Assembly: GCA_900548515.1 (NCBI GenBank)
Contig: URKU01000029.1
Location: 1 to 20,594 of the forward strand
Origin: an uncultured Collinsella sp.
Lineage (GTDB): Bacteria; Actinomycetota; Coriobacteriia; Coriobacteriales; Coriobacteriaceae
Reading direction: 5' to 3'
Length of the DNA: 20,594 nucleotides
Below the pieces are notes generated by a model. That model had not been told where the DNA came from and made no database searches. It saw only the letters and a program-made list of their open reading frames with translations. Below, one piece after another: positions 5,592 through 14,212 of this stretch. The position numbers and the translations under genes are program-made. The number at the start of each line of letters is the position of its first letter. Position 1 is the stretch's first letter.

Positions 5592-7952
5592 CTACACACG
5601 GCGTTTGAGCTGAGCTCCGCCTTCGCCGGGCATAAGACGGCGAGCGTCGTAGACCGAATCGACACTGCTGATGGAAGCCAGCAGCGGATCCAGACCGCTC
5701 GCGTCCGAGATCTCGACCATGAAGCGCAGGGTTGCAATACCCTCGCGGTTGGTCGATGTGGCGGCAGAAAGGATATTGCCGCCCGCATCGCCAATGGCAA
5801 TGGTGACATCCTTGAGCAGGCCCATGCGGTCCAGGCACTCGACCACGATCTCGACCTGGAAGAGAGTGTCGGCAGCGCCGTCCCACTCCACATCGATCAT
5901 GCGCTCGGGATGTTCCATAAGACCCTTGACGTTGGGGCAGTTGGCGCGATGCACCGAAACGCCACGACCGCGCGTGATGAAGCCGACGATGTCGTCACCC
6001 GTCACGGGGTTGCAGCAATGAGCCAGACGGACCAGCAGGCCGCTGTTGCTCTCGCCCTTGACGATAATGCCGTTACTGGCGCTCTTGCCGCGCTTTTGCG
6101 GCTTGCGGTTGGAGCCGCGAGCGGGCTGCTTCACGACCTCGGCGATAGCCTCGGCCTTGGTGAGCTGTTCCTCGGGCTTGGGGTCCAAGATTTGCTCGAC
6201 CTTATTGCCCACAGCGCGCGGGGCAACCTTGCCGGCGCCGACGGCGGCAAACAGGTCCTCGAGCTGCTTGAAGTTAAACTGCTCCGCCACGGCGTTGAGT
6301 GCACGCGTCGAACGCGGCGTAGAAATGCCATAGCCACGCTTACGCAGGTCCTTGGCCAGCATATCGCGACCGGCGGCAGCGTCGTCGTCCTTGGTCGCAG
6401 CGGCAAAATAGCGGCGGATCTTTGACTTGGCGGAAGGTGTCTTAACGATCTTGAGCCAATCGCGCGACGGCTTGGAACTCTTGTTAGTCAGGATTTCAAC
6501 GCGGTCGCCCGTCTTGATCTCGTGCGTGAGCGGAGCCACCGCACCGTTGATTTTGGCGCCGACGCAATGGTTTCCCACCTCGGTATGAACGGCATAGGCA
6601 AAGTCGAGCGGCGTGGAGCCAGCACGAAGCGCCATGACCTCGCCTTTGGGCGTGAAGACAAAGATCTCCTGATCGAACAGATCGACCTTCAGCGAGTGCA
6701 GGTATTCCTTGGCATCGGTAATCTCGTCGGAAGCCGCCCAATCGAGCGAATGCTTGAGCCAGTTGATCTGGTCGTCCAAACGTTGAGCGTCATTGGTCTT
6801 GGAAGCAGACGATCCGCCCGACTTCTTATATAGCCAGTGGGCGGCAATGCCGTACTCGGCCTGCTCATGCATCTCGTAGGTTCGAATCTGAATCTCGAGC
6901 GGACGAGCCGTAGGGCCGATGACCGTCGTGTGGAGCGACTGGTAGTTATTGACCTTGGGCATGGCGATATAGTCTTTAAAGCGACCAGGCATGGGGTGCC
7001 ACAGCGTATGCACCGCACCGAGCGTGGAGTAGCAATCGCGCACCGAATGGGTAATTACGCGCAGCGCCACCAGGTCGTAGATCTCGGAGAACTCCTTGCC
7101 CTTGCGCTTCATCTTTTGGTAGATGGACCAATAGTGCTTGGAGCGGCCGTTGATCTGGAAGTCCTCCAGACCAATGCGGTTGAGCTCATCGGTAAGCGTC
7201 TTGATGGTCTCGGCAAGGTAGCGCTCGCGGACCTCGCGCGACTCAGCCACCATGCGCGCGATGCGCTGGTAGGCATCGGGCTCCAGGTAGAAGAAGGACA
7301 GGTCCTCGAGCTCCCACTTAATAGAGCTCATGCCCAGGCGGTCGGCCAAGGGCGCGTACACGTCCATGGTCTCGCGAGCCTTAAACAGGCGACGATCCTC
7401 GCGCAGGGCTGCCAGCGTTCGCATGTTGTGCAGACGGTCGGCAAGTTTAACGATGATGACGCGAATGTCCTTGGACATGGCGAGGAACATCTTGCGCAGC
7501 GTGAGCGCCTGCTTCTCGTCCATGTTGTCGACTTCGATGTTGGTGAGCTTGGTCACGCCATCGACGAGCTCGGCCACCGTATCGCCAAACAGGCCGGAAA
7601 CATCGGCAAGAGAAGTCTCGGTATCCTCGACGGTATCGTGCAGCAGCGCGGCGCACACCACATCGCAGTCCATCTTGAGATCGGCCAAAATGATGGCAAC
7701 CTCGACGGGATGGTTAATGTACATCTCGCCCGAGCGGCGCTTTTGGTTGCAGTGCTTCTCGGCGGCAAAGCAGTAGGCCTGCTCAACCTTAGAAAAGTCG
7801 TCCTCATTCATATATTTGAGGCACAGGCGCTCCAGCTTGTCGTAGCTGTCCGCCATAATCTCGGGCGGCAGCTCATCGGCATGCTTATAGTGCTCCATCT
7901 CCGAAAACGGCTGGAGGGTGGAATCATGGGCGGTACGGGCTGCGGCATCCAT
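5592..7952 (-). CDS. rel: Bifunctional (p)ppGpp synthetase/hydrolase Rel
   Basis: Stringent-response enzyme that makes and degrades (p)ppGpp on the ribosome during amino acid starvation. The 786-residue protein has the full long-RSH architecture. The HD hydrolase (about 60-200) has intact metal residues H81 and HD105-106 and the VKLADRLHNMRT helix. The synthetase (about 240-370) shows RFKD (324-327), YQSLHTTV and EIQIRT. A TGS domain (about 430-490, FVFTPKGEVMALRAGSTPLDFAY), a conserved-Cys zinc-finger region (HCCNPVTGDD to HRANCPN, 645-673) and a C-terminal ACT domain (about 695-775) follow. Intact HD plus RFKD, rather than the EFDD of RelA, indicates both activities. GGGGAAGGGG precedes the ATG. 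It starts 15 nt after recJ, so the two genes are almost certainly one operon. Confidence 0.97.
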   Translation of the reverse strand: MDAAARTAHDSTLQPFSEMEHYKHADELPPEIMADSYDKLERLCLKYMNEDDFSKVEQAYCFAAEKHCNQKRRSGEMYINHPVEVAIILADLKMDCDVVCAALLHDTVEDTETSLADVSGLFGDTVAELVDGVTKLTNIEVDNMDEKQALTLRKMFLAMSKDIRVIIVKLADRLHNMRTLAALREDRRLFKARETMDVYAPLADRLGMSSIKWELEDLSFFYLEPDAYQRIARMVAESREVRERYLAETIKTLTDELNRIGLEDFQINGRSKHYWSIYQKMKRKGKEFSEIYDLVALRVITHSVRDCYSTLGAVHTLWHPMPGRFKDYIAMPKVNNYQSLHTTVIGPTARPLEIQIRTYEMHEQAEYGIAAHWLYKKSGGSSASKTNDAQRLDDQINWLKHSLDWAASDEITDAKEYLHSLKVDLFDQEIFVFTPKGEVMALRAGSTPLDFAYAVHTEVGNHCVGAKINGAVAPLTHEIKTGDRVEILTNKSSKPSRDWLKIVKTPSAKSKIRRYFAAATKDDDAAAGRDMLAKDLRKRGYGISTPRSTRALNAVAEQFNFKQLEDLFAAVGAGKVAPRAVGNKVEQILDPKPEEQLTKAEAIAEVVKQPARGSNRKPQKRGKSASNGIIVKGESNSGLLVRLAHCCNPVTGDDIVGFITRGRGVSVHRANCPNVKGLMEHPERMIDVEWDGAADTLFQVEIVVECLDRMGLLKDVTIAIGDAGGNILSAATSTNREGIATLRFMVEISDASGLDPLLASISSVDSVYDARRLMPGEGGAQLKRRV

Positions 7953-7967
7953 CGAGGTCCCCTTCCC

Positions 7968-10900
7968 CTAGGCCCGCGGTACGATCGGGCGGTTAACTTT
8001 GGCTAGCATATCAGAAGCGCACGAATCGAGCGCCCAGCTCCGGAAAGCCGAAAACTCCATGCGCGAGCGCAAGCCCTCCAAATAGCGAATTGACCTGCTC
8101 AATTGCACGCGGCCGGGGTTTTCGGCCATCGCGATACGACGAGTGTCGTCAAACCCCGAAACGCGACAAAAACCAAGCTCTTCGAAGATTCCCAGGCCGC
8201 TTTCCACCGAGCGCTCGTCGACCGGCGTGCGAGCATCGATGGCAAGGCACATCTGCGCGATGTCGATATCGCTCGCGCTAAAGGAATCGTCCCCGGTTTT
8301 GCCGCGGTTGGAGCGCCACATGGTCTGCAGCGCGCGATAGAGCGTGACGAGCTCGTCGCGCTCGGGCGCATAGCAGTCGAGCAGGCGCTCGTTAATGCGG
8401 GCGTCGCGCGACGAATAGAGCAGATGGATTACGGCGGGCTGGCCGTCGCGGCCGGCACGTCCGCTCATCTGGTTGAACTCGATGGCGCCAAACGGCATGT
8501 GGTAGAGCACGACATGGCGGATATCGGGCAGGTTGACACCCTCGCCAAAGGCGGAGGTCGAAACGATGCAGCTGAGGCTGCCGTCTCGAAACGCTTCTTC
8601 TACGCGATGGCGGTCGGTGCGCGTAAGGCCAGCGTTATAGAACGCGATACGGGTCGCACAGTCGGGAACGCGTTTGCGTAGTGTCTTGGCAAGCGCCACG
8701 GACTGATCACGCGAATTGACGTAAATGACGGTCTTCTCCCCCGTCGCCACGATCGACACTAAACGGTTCTCGCGGCTCGCAAGGTCGCGGTCGTCCTCGA
8801 GCTGCAGGTTCTCGCGCACCGTCTCGTCGACCACCGTGCGAGTGATCGGCAACATGCGGGCAAGCTCGGCCACGACCGGAGCCGTCGCGGTGGCCGTCGC
8901 AGCCATAACGACCGGGTCGCCCAGGGCTTTGAGGATATCGGGCATGTCGAGATAGGCGCTGCGGTCGCCGCCCTTGGCAAGGCCGGCGTGGTGCGCCTCA
9001 TCGATAACGACAAAGCCGATGCGGCCCGAACGCGCGAAGCGGTCACGGTGGATAGACAGGAACTCGGGCGTCGTGAGCACGATACCGGTGCGGCCCGAAG
9101 CCAGGCCGGCGAACACGTCATCGCGCGCCGCCTCCACGGTCTCGCCGGTCAACACGCCGACGCCAATGCCGAGCGCGGCCATCGTCGACGAGAGGTGATA
9201 GGCCTGGTCGGCAACGAGCGCGCGCAGCGGATAGACAAAGATGCTCGCACGCCCGCGAAGAACCGCCTCGCGCGCGGCATGCACATGGAAGATGAGCGAC
9301 TTGCCGCGTCCCGTTCCCATAACGGCCAGAACACTTTGGTGATCGGCCAGGGCATCGAGCGCCTCGACCTGCGCGCGGTGCGGCTGGTTCGAGCCTATAA
9401 AGCTATGGATAAGCGAGCGCGTGAGCTCGGTATAGGAAAGCTGGGCGAGCGTCTCGCGCTTGCGCGACTCCAGGCGCAGGCCGGAATCCGCCGGCTGCAC
9501 GCCACGACGAAGCTCGCATGCCGGATCGTCGACGCTGGGCAGCATGGTATCGCGGACCAGAACATCCTTGATCATGAGCTTGGGCTTCACACGCCCCTGC
9601 CAATGCTCGGCAACGGCCTCGAACACCAAGTCGACAGCGCTATCGCAGTTGATGAGCTTATCGATTTGCGGCACGCGGAACATAATGGCCGGCACACTCG
9701 CGGCGCCATCGGTCGCCACAAAGCGCATGTGCTCGCCGGTTTTGCCCACCACGGCGCGATCGCACATCGTCACGCCCTCGGCGGCCAGCAGCGGCACCTT
9801 GTTGCCCTGGCCAAACGGCTCAAGACGGGAAATCTGCTCTATAGTCTCGATATTCAGCTCGGAAAGGTCGACCGTGGCGGCAACCTCGTCGATGTCTTCA
9901 AAGTCCTCGGCGGGAATCTCCGATAGCACGGCGGAAAGGCGACGACGGAATTCATCGAGCTTGGATGCCTCGATGGTCACTCCCACCGCACCGGCATGTC
10001 CGCCGCGACGAATCAGCAGGTCGGAACAGCGCTCGACGGCGTCAAACAGGTTAACTTTGCCCACCGAGCGACCAGAGCCGCGCGCGATACCGTCCTCGAT
10101 CGAGAACAGCAGCGCCGGCACGTGGTAGCGGTTGGTCAGACGGCTTGCCACGATGCCCTTGACGCCCTCGTGCCAGCCTTCGCCGCCCACGACGATCGCG
10201 CGTCCGCCGTCATAGGCCTCCTCGACCTTTGCCATGGCATCGCGCGTGAGCTCCGCCTCGATCTCACGGCGCTGGCGGTTGATTTCCTCGAGCTCAGCCG
10301 CCAGTGCGCTTGCTTCGATGGGATCGCGGGCAAGCAGCAGGTCGAGCGCCAGCTTGGGATCAGCCATGCGGCCGGCAGCATTCAGACGAGGGATGAGCGA
10401 AAACGACAGGCCGTCGGCCGTAATGGTAGAAAGGTCCGCCTTGGCGAGCGCGGCAAGCGCGATATAGCCGGGGCGAGCGGTTACGCGCATCTGCTGGATG
10501 CCCTCGGCAACCAGCGCGCGGTTCTCGGGCGTGAGCGGCATCATGTCGGACACGGTGCCCAGCGCCGCGACCTCGATTAGCGAACGCCAATACGACGGCT
10601 TGCCCAGGCGCTCACCCAGGACTTGCACCAGCTTGAGCGCCACACCAGCACCGGCAAGCTCACGCGAGGGGCCCTCGTCCTCGAGCTTGGGGTCAGTCAG
10701 GGGCACACCCTGCGGCACCTGGTCGGAGGGCTCGTGATGGTCCGTGACCACCAAATCGATCCCCAGGCTCTCCAGATAGGAAACCTCTTCCTTGGCGGCA
10801 ATGCCGTTATCGACGGTCACGATCAGCTGGGGGCGAGCGAGCTCGTTAACGCGGTCGAGCGCCGCGCGCGAAAGACCGTAGCCCTCATCAAAGCGATGCG

Positions 10901-11255
10901 GAATAAACGGCGTAACATCGGCGCCAAACGTGCGCAGCGCCTCGGTCAACAGGCAGGTCGACGTAATACCGTCAACGTCAAAATCGCCAAAGACTGCAAT
11001 GTGCTCGTGGTTGCGAATAGCACGCTCGACGCGGTCGGCGACGACCGACATGCCCGGGATAATGAGTGGGTCGGCCCAGTCGCGATCGAGCGAAGGCGTC
11101 AAAAACAATTGGCCCTCTTTGATGGAGCCAATGTCGTGCGCGACCATAATGCGCGCCACCAGCCCGGGAATGCCCAGACCAGCCGAAAGCTCCTTTTCGA
11201 GCTCGGGGTTTTGCTGAGCGACCGCCCAGCGATGCGTCGTCTTAAGCGATGACAT
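7968..11255 (-). CDS. recJ: RecJ exonuclease fused to RecQ-like helicase
   Basis: One polypeptide of about 1095 residues joins two repair enzymes. Residues about 1-575 are a complete RecJ, the 5'-3' single-strand DNA exonuclease: FGDFDVDGITS (DHH motif I, 90-96), VTVDNGIA, VTDHHEP (172-174), ALGTVSDMMP, then the DHHA1 domain with RRGGHAGAVG (418-425) and a C-terminal OB-like part. Residues about 605-965 are a superfamily 2 helicase close to RecQ: Walker A MGTGRGKS (646-653), DEAH (752-755), ATATATAP, and motif VI QMSGRAGRDGQ (929-939). The four-Cys zinc subdomain and HRDC domain of full RecQ are not visible. The chosen ATG has GGGGGTGGG upstream; a GTG at 11300 is weaker. RecQ and RecJ cooperate in RecF-pathway resection, so coupling unwinding to digestion is a natural inference. 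Confidence 0.93.
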   Translation of the reverse strand: MSSLKTTHRWAVAQQNPELEKELSAGLGIPGLVARIMVAHDIGSIKEGQLFLTPSLDRDWADPLIIPGMSVVADRVERAIRNHEHIAVFGDFDVDGITSTCLLTEALRTFGADVTPFIPHRFDEGYGLSRAALDRVNELARPQLIVTVDNGIAAKEEVSYLESLGIDLVVTDHHEPSDQVPQGVPLTDPKLEDEGPSRELAGAGVALKLVQVLGERLGKPSYWRSLIEVAALGTVSDMMPLTPENRALVAEGIQQMRVTARPGYIALAALAKADLSTITADGLSFSLIPRLNAAGRMADPKLALDLLLARDPIEASALAAELEEINRQRREIEAELTRDAMAKVEEAYDGGRAIVVGGEGWHEGVKGIVASRLTNRYHVPALLFSIEDGIARGSGRSVGKVNLFDAVERCSDLLIRRGGHAGAVGVTIEASKLDEFRRRLSAVLSEIPAEDFEDIDEVAATVDLSELNIETIEQISRLEPFGQGNKVPLLAAEGVTMCDRAVVGKTGEHMRFVATDGAASVPAIMFRVPQIDKLINCDSAVDLVFEAVAEHWQGRVKPKLMIKDVLVRDTMLPSVDDPACELRRGVQPADSGLRLESRKRETLAQLSYTELTRSLIHSFIGSNQPHRAQVEALDALADHQSVLAVMGTGRGKSLIFHVHAAREAVLRGRASIFVYPLRALVADQAYHLSSTMAALGIGVGVLTGETVEAARDDVFAGLASGRTGIVLTTPEFLSIHRDRFARSGRIGFVVIDEAHHAGLAKGGDRSAYLDMPDILKALGDPVVMAATATATAPVVAELARMLPITRTVVDETVRENLQLEDDRDLASRENRLVSIVATGEKTVIYVNSRDQSVALAKTLRKRVPDCATRIAFYNAGLTRTDRHRVEEAFRDGSLSCIVSTSAFGEGVNLPDIRHVVLYHMPFGAIEFNQMSGRAGRDGQPAVIHLLYSSRDARINERLLDCYAPERDELVTLYRALQTMWRSNRGKTGDDSFSASDIDIAQMCLAIDARTPVDERSVESGLGIFEELGFCRVSGFDDTRRIAMAENPGRVQLSRSIRYLEGLRSRMEFSAFRSWALDSCASDMLAKVNRPIVPRA

Positions 11256-11363
11256 AGGCACCCACCCCCGATAGGGGCAGGTCGCCGCGATACCTCTCAC
11301 GGTTCATAGCGATGAGTCCTCTGTGTATGCCCGCTTCGGCAGGCAGATCTGTTGAACGGATTT

Positions 11364-11369
11364 ATTATA
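11364..11369 (-). promoter_or_regulatory. Candidate -10 box for the recJ-rel operon
   Basis: The minus strand contains a perfect TATAAT about 110 nt upstream of the recJ start. The -35 region at suitable spacing is poor. It is the best minus-strand promoter match in the divergent interval between recJ and the transporter gene. Confidence 0.4.
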
Positions 11370-11392
11370 CCGTGCAGCGCGGACGCAAAACG

Positions 11393-11480
11393 CCGCGGTG
11401 CGCCGCGGTTTCGGCAAACGATGGCGGTAATGGTCTCGAAATAATCGAGCGTTTCAGCCGCACGGACGCATACGAGCGTC
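11393..11480. promoter_or_regulatory. Divergent intergenic region with short inverted repeats
   Basis: The interval between recJ and the plus-strand transporter holds ccgcgg-tgcg-ccgcgg (11393-11408), ctcga-N5-tcgag (11435-11449) and gacgc-N6-gcgtc (11465-11480). They could be operators or leader hairpins for the transporter gene. A clear plus-strand promoter was not found. Confidence 0.25.
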
Positions 11481-11529
11481 TAGCATATCCATACAAACGA
11501 GTTCGCGGATAAAGGGAGTCACGGGACAT

Positions 11530-12528
11530 ATGAAGCAATGGGCTGGACTGGGAAAGTTCCTCGCGGGGCATATGCAGATCATCGTTCCGATTTGCGTGGC
11601 GCTCGGCGTGCTCTTTCCCCAGCAGATCGGCGTGCTCAAGCCCATTGTTCCCGCCCTCTTCGCCTTTATGACGTTTCAGGGCGCGCTCAGCAACACTTTT
11701 CACCAGGTAGCCGAGGTGTTCCACCGTCCGCTGCACCTGATTCTGGCGCTGCTGGTCTCGGCAGTGCTTATTCCCATCGCGGCGTATGCCATAGGGTCAC
11801 TCTTCTTTGGCTCCAACCCCAACCTTGTCTGCGGCATCGTGCTCGAGTACAGCGTGCCCGTGGCCGTCACCGCTTTTATGTGGATCAGCATGTTCGGCGG
11901 CAACGGCCCGCTCGCGCTCACCATCATCCTGACGTCCTCGGTTATCTCCCCTGTGACGATTCCGCTCACGCTTAAGCTCTTGCTGGGTGCCACCGTCTCG
12001 ATCGATGTGCCGAGCATGATGCAAGACATGGCCTTTATGATCGCCATCCCCGCCGTGCTCGGCATCGTGATCAACGAGCTCACGCGTGGATGGGGACACG
12101 AGAAGCTCTCCCCCGTGCTCTCGCCCGCCTGCAAATTCATGATGATGGGCGTTATCGCCTCCAACTCCACCGCCATGAGCGAGTACGTGCTGCACATGAA
12201 CGCGGTGCGCTTGGAAGTCGCCCTCTTTATTTTGGTCTTCGCCATCAGTGGCTTTGTCGTCGGTTTTCTGGTCGCCCATACGCTGCATCTGCCATATAGC
12301 GAGACGACCACCATGTGCTTTACCTGCGGCATGCGTAACATCTCTTCGGGCGCCGTCATCGCCACGCAGTACTTTCCGGGCGAAGTCGTGTTTCCCGTCA
12401 TGTGCGGAACGCTGTTTCAGCAGGTACTCGCCTCGCTTATCGGGCATCTCTTTGAGCGTCTGACCGGCGAGGAGCGCGCCGCCCAGCGCAAGCGCGTCGA
12501 AGCCGGCCGCGACGCCATGGCACGCTAG
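11530..12528 (+). CDS. SBF/BASS-family sodium-dependent transporter
   Basis: Integral membrane protein of 332 residues in the bile acid:sodium symporter (SBF/BASS) family. About nine or ten hydrophobic segments are visible (for example 16-33, 36-53, 66-90, 97-122, 165-182, 228-252 and 285-307). The hallmark polar breaks are present in the repeats: VLEYSVPVAVTAFMW in the first half and CFTCGMRNISSGAVIATQYFP in the second. The C-terminus is short, charged and cytoplasmic-like (EERAAQRKRVEAGRD). Family members move bile acids, pantoate-type organic anions or other solutes with sodium; sequence alone does not fix the substrate. A GGGAG precedes the ATG by 11 nt. It is the only plus-strand gene in the window, divergent from recJ and convergent with the cutC pair. 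Confidence 0.85.
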   Translation: MKQWAGLGKFLAGHMQIIVPICVALGVLFPQQIGVLKPIVPALFAFMTFQGALSNTFHQVAEVFHRPLHLILALLVSAVLIPIAAYAIGSLFFGSNPNLVCGIVLEYSVPVAVTAFMWISMFGGNGPLALTIILTSSVISPVTIPLTLKLLLGATVSIDVPSMMQDMAFMIAIPAVLGIVINELTRGWGHEKLSPVLSPACKFMMMGVIASNSTAMSEYVLHMNAVRLEVALFILVFAISGFVVGFLVAHTLHLPYSETTTMCFTCGMRNISSGAVIATQYFPGEVVFPVMCGTLFQQVLASLIGHLFERLTGEERAAQRKRVEAGRDAMAR

Positions 12529-12556
12529 ACTGTCCGCATTACGCGGGTGTTAGTCT
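12527..12556. terminator. Possible bidirectional terminator between convergent genes
   Basis: The 30-bp gap between the convergent genes is filled by an imperfect hairpin: agact/agtct outside and ccgc/gcgg inside, with an ATTAC loop. There is no clear U-tract on either side, so terminator function is uncertain. Confidence 0.3.
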
Positions 12557-12558
12557 TG

Positions 12559-13356
12559 CTATACGAGCGTTTCCAGATGCGCACGCAGGCGCTCAGCATC
12601 GATATCGAGCGTTGTCTCAGCATTGACCTGGGCCAAACGATAGCCGACAAAGTAGGGCGAAACCACCCAACGCGGCAGCGCCTTGGCAATGGTCCGACCG
12701 CCCAGGTGATAGAAGAACAGGTTATACGACTCTGCGCGACCACCGTGGTGCTCGTTCAGGATATAGCGCAGAGCTACCTGGATTGCATCGGCGAAGAGAT
12801 CCGCCTCGGCTTGATCTCTCGTGTCATCGCTGGCGGCGATTCCCTGCGGGGCTGAAACGTTGATCTCAAAGAACCCCATGATGGGTTCGGTTGAGATGTT
12901 GGCCGAGATCCTCCCCTGTTGCCAGACATTGATGCCTTCGAAATTGGCGGAAGCCAGCGAAGCATAGCCGTCTTCCTGCTCCAAACCCACAATCTGCATG
13001 TGCGGATGAACGAGGCTACCGCCCGAGAGCGGACCCTTGTTCTTGTACATGAGCACGCTTCGATACTGCTGTGAATCGATCATCTGCTGCCAGCAACCCA
13101 GGGCAAACCGCATCACATGGTGGAGTTCATCCGGCTCATAGGTCACCAGGTCGGCATCGTGATCGGCCGACTCGATCAGCACGGTTTGACGGGTGGCGCG
13201 CAGGGTCTTGAACTTATTCTCGAGCCAAATGCAATCGCCATCACGGCGAATGATGTCGGTGAGCCCTTCTGTATCGCAAAAGGGGCACGCGGTGCCGGGA
13301 CGACGGTTGTCGTCGGGCTTACCGTTCGCCTGCTGAACGTCAAATACCAGCGTCAC
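12559..13356 (-). CDS. GalT/HIT-like nucleotidyltransferase-type protein (DUF4931-like)
   Basis: A soluble 265-residue protein of the HIT superfamily related to galactose-1-phosphate uridylyltransferase. Visible features are a CPFC zinc knuckle (Cys24 and Cys27), ENKFKTL near 46-52, and the active-site segment GGSLVHPHMQI with HPH at 117-119, where GalT carries its nucleotidylated His. It is shorter than true GalT (about 330-350 residues), and it fits the DUF4931 family, so I do not assign galT. The start is a GTG, 3 nt past the cutC stop. Its ribosome binding site GGAGGT lies inside the last codons of cutC, 7 nt upstream, indicating translational coupling. The reaction is unknown; a nucleotidyl or phosphoryl transfer on a sugar phosphate is an inference from the HPH motif. 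Confidence 0.8.
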   Translation of the reverse strand: MTLVFDVQQANGKPDDNRRPGTACPFCDTEGLTDIIRRDGDCIWLENKFKTLRATRQTVLIESADHDADLVTYEPDELHHVMRFALGCWQQMIDSQQYRSVLMYKNKGPLSGGSLVHPHMQIVGLEQEDGYASLASANFEGINVWQQGRISANISTEPIMGFFEINVSAPQGIAASDDTRDQAEADLFADAIQVALRYILNEHHGGRAESYNLFFYHLGGRTIAKALPRWVVSPYFVGYRLAQVNAETTLDIDAERLRAHLETLV

Positions 13357-13359
13357 GGG

Positions 13360-14037
13360 TTATACCTCCAGCGGCACAATCTTGGTGCCATGGAGCTCGG
13401 AGACGCCCAGTGCCGCCGCCACGGTATCGCGGTTGACCGTGGAAATGCCGCCGCCGGGAAGGATGGTCAAGCGGTCGCCCGCATACTCGATCAAGCGGGC
13501 CAGGTTTTCGAAGTTGTCCTCGATCGGCGTACCGGCAGCGCCACCATGCGTCAGGATGCGTGTGATGCCGCAGTCGGCGAGTATGTCAATCGCGTCGAGC
13601 TGAGCCTCGGGCGAGAGCTGATCAAACGCCATGTGGAAGGTGATGTCGATGGGCTCACGCTTGCATTCCTCGGTCGCGCAGCCCGCGGCCATCACGAGAG
13701 CGCCCAACGTAAGCTCGTCGAGCGCCCATCCGCCAGCGCAGGGCTTGCAGCTGCCAAAGACCAAGCCGTCAACGCCGGCGCTTACGGCAAGGCCCAGGTC
13801 CATCTCCATCATGCGCAGCTCGTCTTGGTTGTAATGAAAGTCACCGCCACGCGGGCGAATCATGCACATCACCCGCGCATCGTGCTCGTGTGCATAGTTG
13901 GTCGTAGCGCTGATAACGCCGGCCGAAGGCGTGGTGCCACCAACGGCAAGGTTGTCGCACAGTTCAATACGCCTTGCACCGGCATCGATAGCCGCCGGCA
14001 CCCGCTCAAAGTTCTCGGCACAAAACTCGTACAGCAT
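13360..14037 (-). CDS. cutC: CutC family protein
   Basis: TIM-barrel protein of 225 residues of the CutC family. Family motifs in order are RIELCDNLAVGGTTPS, MIRPRGGDFHYN, VFGSC, TFHMAFD, ITRILTHGGAAG, LTILPGGGIS and SELHGTK; these align segment by segment with E. coli CutC as I know it. CutC was named for a copper-tolerance phenotype in E. coli, but its biochemical role is not settled, so the copper link should be treated with care. The frame is open upstream to 14094, but ATG 14037 has GGGGG 7 nt before it and gives the family N-terminus (LYEFCAENFERV). It overlaps functionally with the next gene, whose ribosome binding site lies in its 3' end. Confidence 0.9.
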   Translation of the reverse strand: MLYEFCAENFERVPAAIDAGARRIELCDNLAVGGTTPSAGVISATTNYAHEHDARVMCMIRPRGGDFHYNQDELRMMEMDLGLAVSAGVDGLVFGSCKPCAGGWALDELTLGALVMAAGCATEECKREPIDITFHMAFDQLSPEAQLDAIDILADCGITRILTHGGAAGTPIEDNFENLARLIEYAGDRLTILPGGGISTVNRDTVAAALGVSELHGTKIVPLEV

Positions 14038-14095
14038 AGATAGACCCCCAAAGACAGCAGATGTTTTCCGACGGGCATTGTCACACATCCCCATG

Positions 14096-14164
14096 AAGTT
14101 GCGGTGGAATAGGGACTCATTTGGCCTCTGGAGCCCGTATTCAGTCCCTATTTCACCGCAACTT
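14096..14164. repeat. 69-bp palindrome with 22-bp arms
   Basis: Arms 14096-14117 and 14143-14164 are reverse complements with a single mismatch (tgcggtgg versus tgcggtga when aligned). They are separated by 25 nt. The element lies between the livF terminator and cutC, about 60 nt upstream of the cutC start. It has no U-tract of its own. It could be a repetitive intergenic palindrome or a leader structure for cutC. Confidence 0.85.
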
Positions 14165-14165
14165 A

Positions 14166-14202
14166 AAAGGGGGCGCTGACCGGGTTGGTCAGCGCCCCCT
14201 TT
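14166..14202 (-). terminator. Terminator of the liv operon
   Basis: A perfect 16-bp stem, AAAGGGGGCGCTGACC with its complement (14187-14202 and 14166-14181), has a 5-nt loop and ends in T4 on the minus strand. It starts 11 nt after the livF stop codon. Confidence 0.9.
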
Positions 14203-14212
14203 GTTGAATGGA

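Noticed and set aside
6837..8006. A plus-strand open frame of 389 codons antisense to rel.
   Set aside because: It lies opposite clear Rel domains, shows no family motif, and lacks a convincing ribosome binding site; it is a shadow of codon bias.
12559..13356. Assignment of the HPH protein as true GalT.
   Set aside because: It is about 70-80 residues shorter than GalT, lacks galK or galE neighbours, and fits the DUF4931-type group better.
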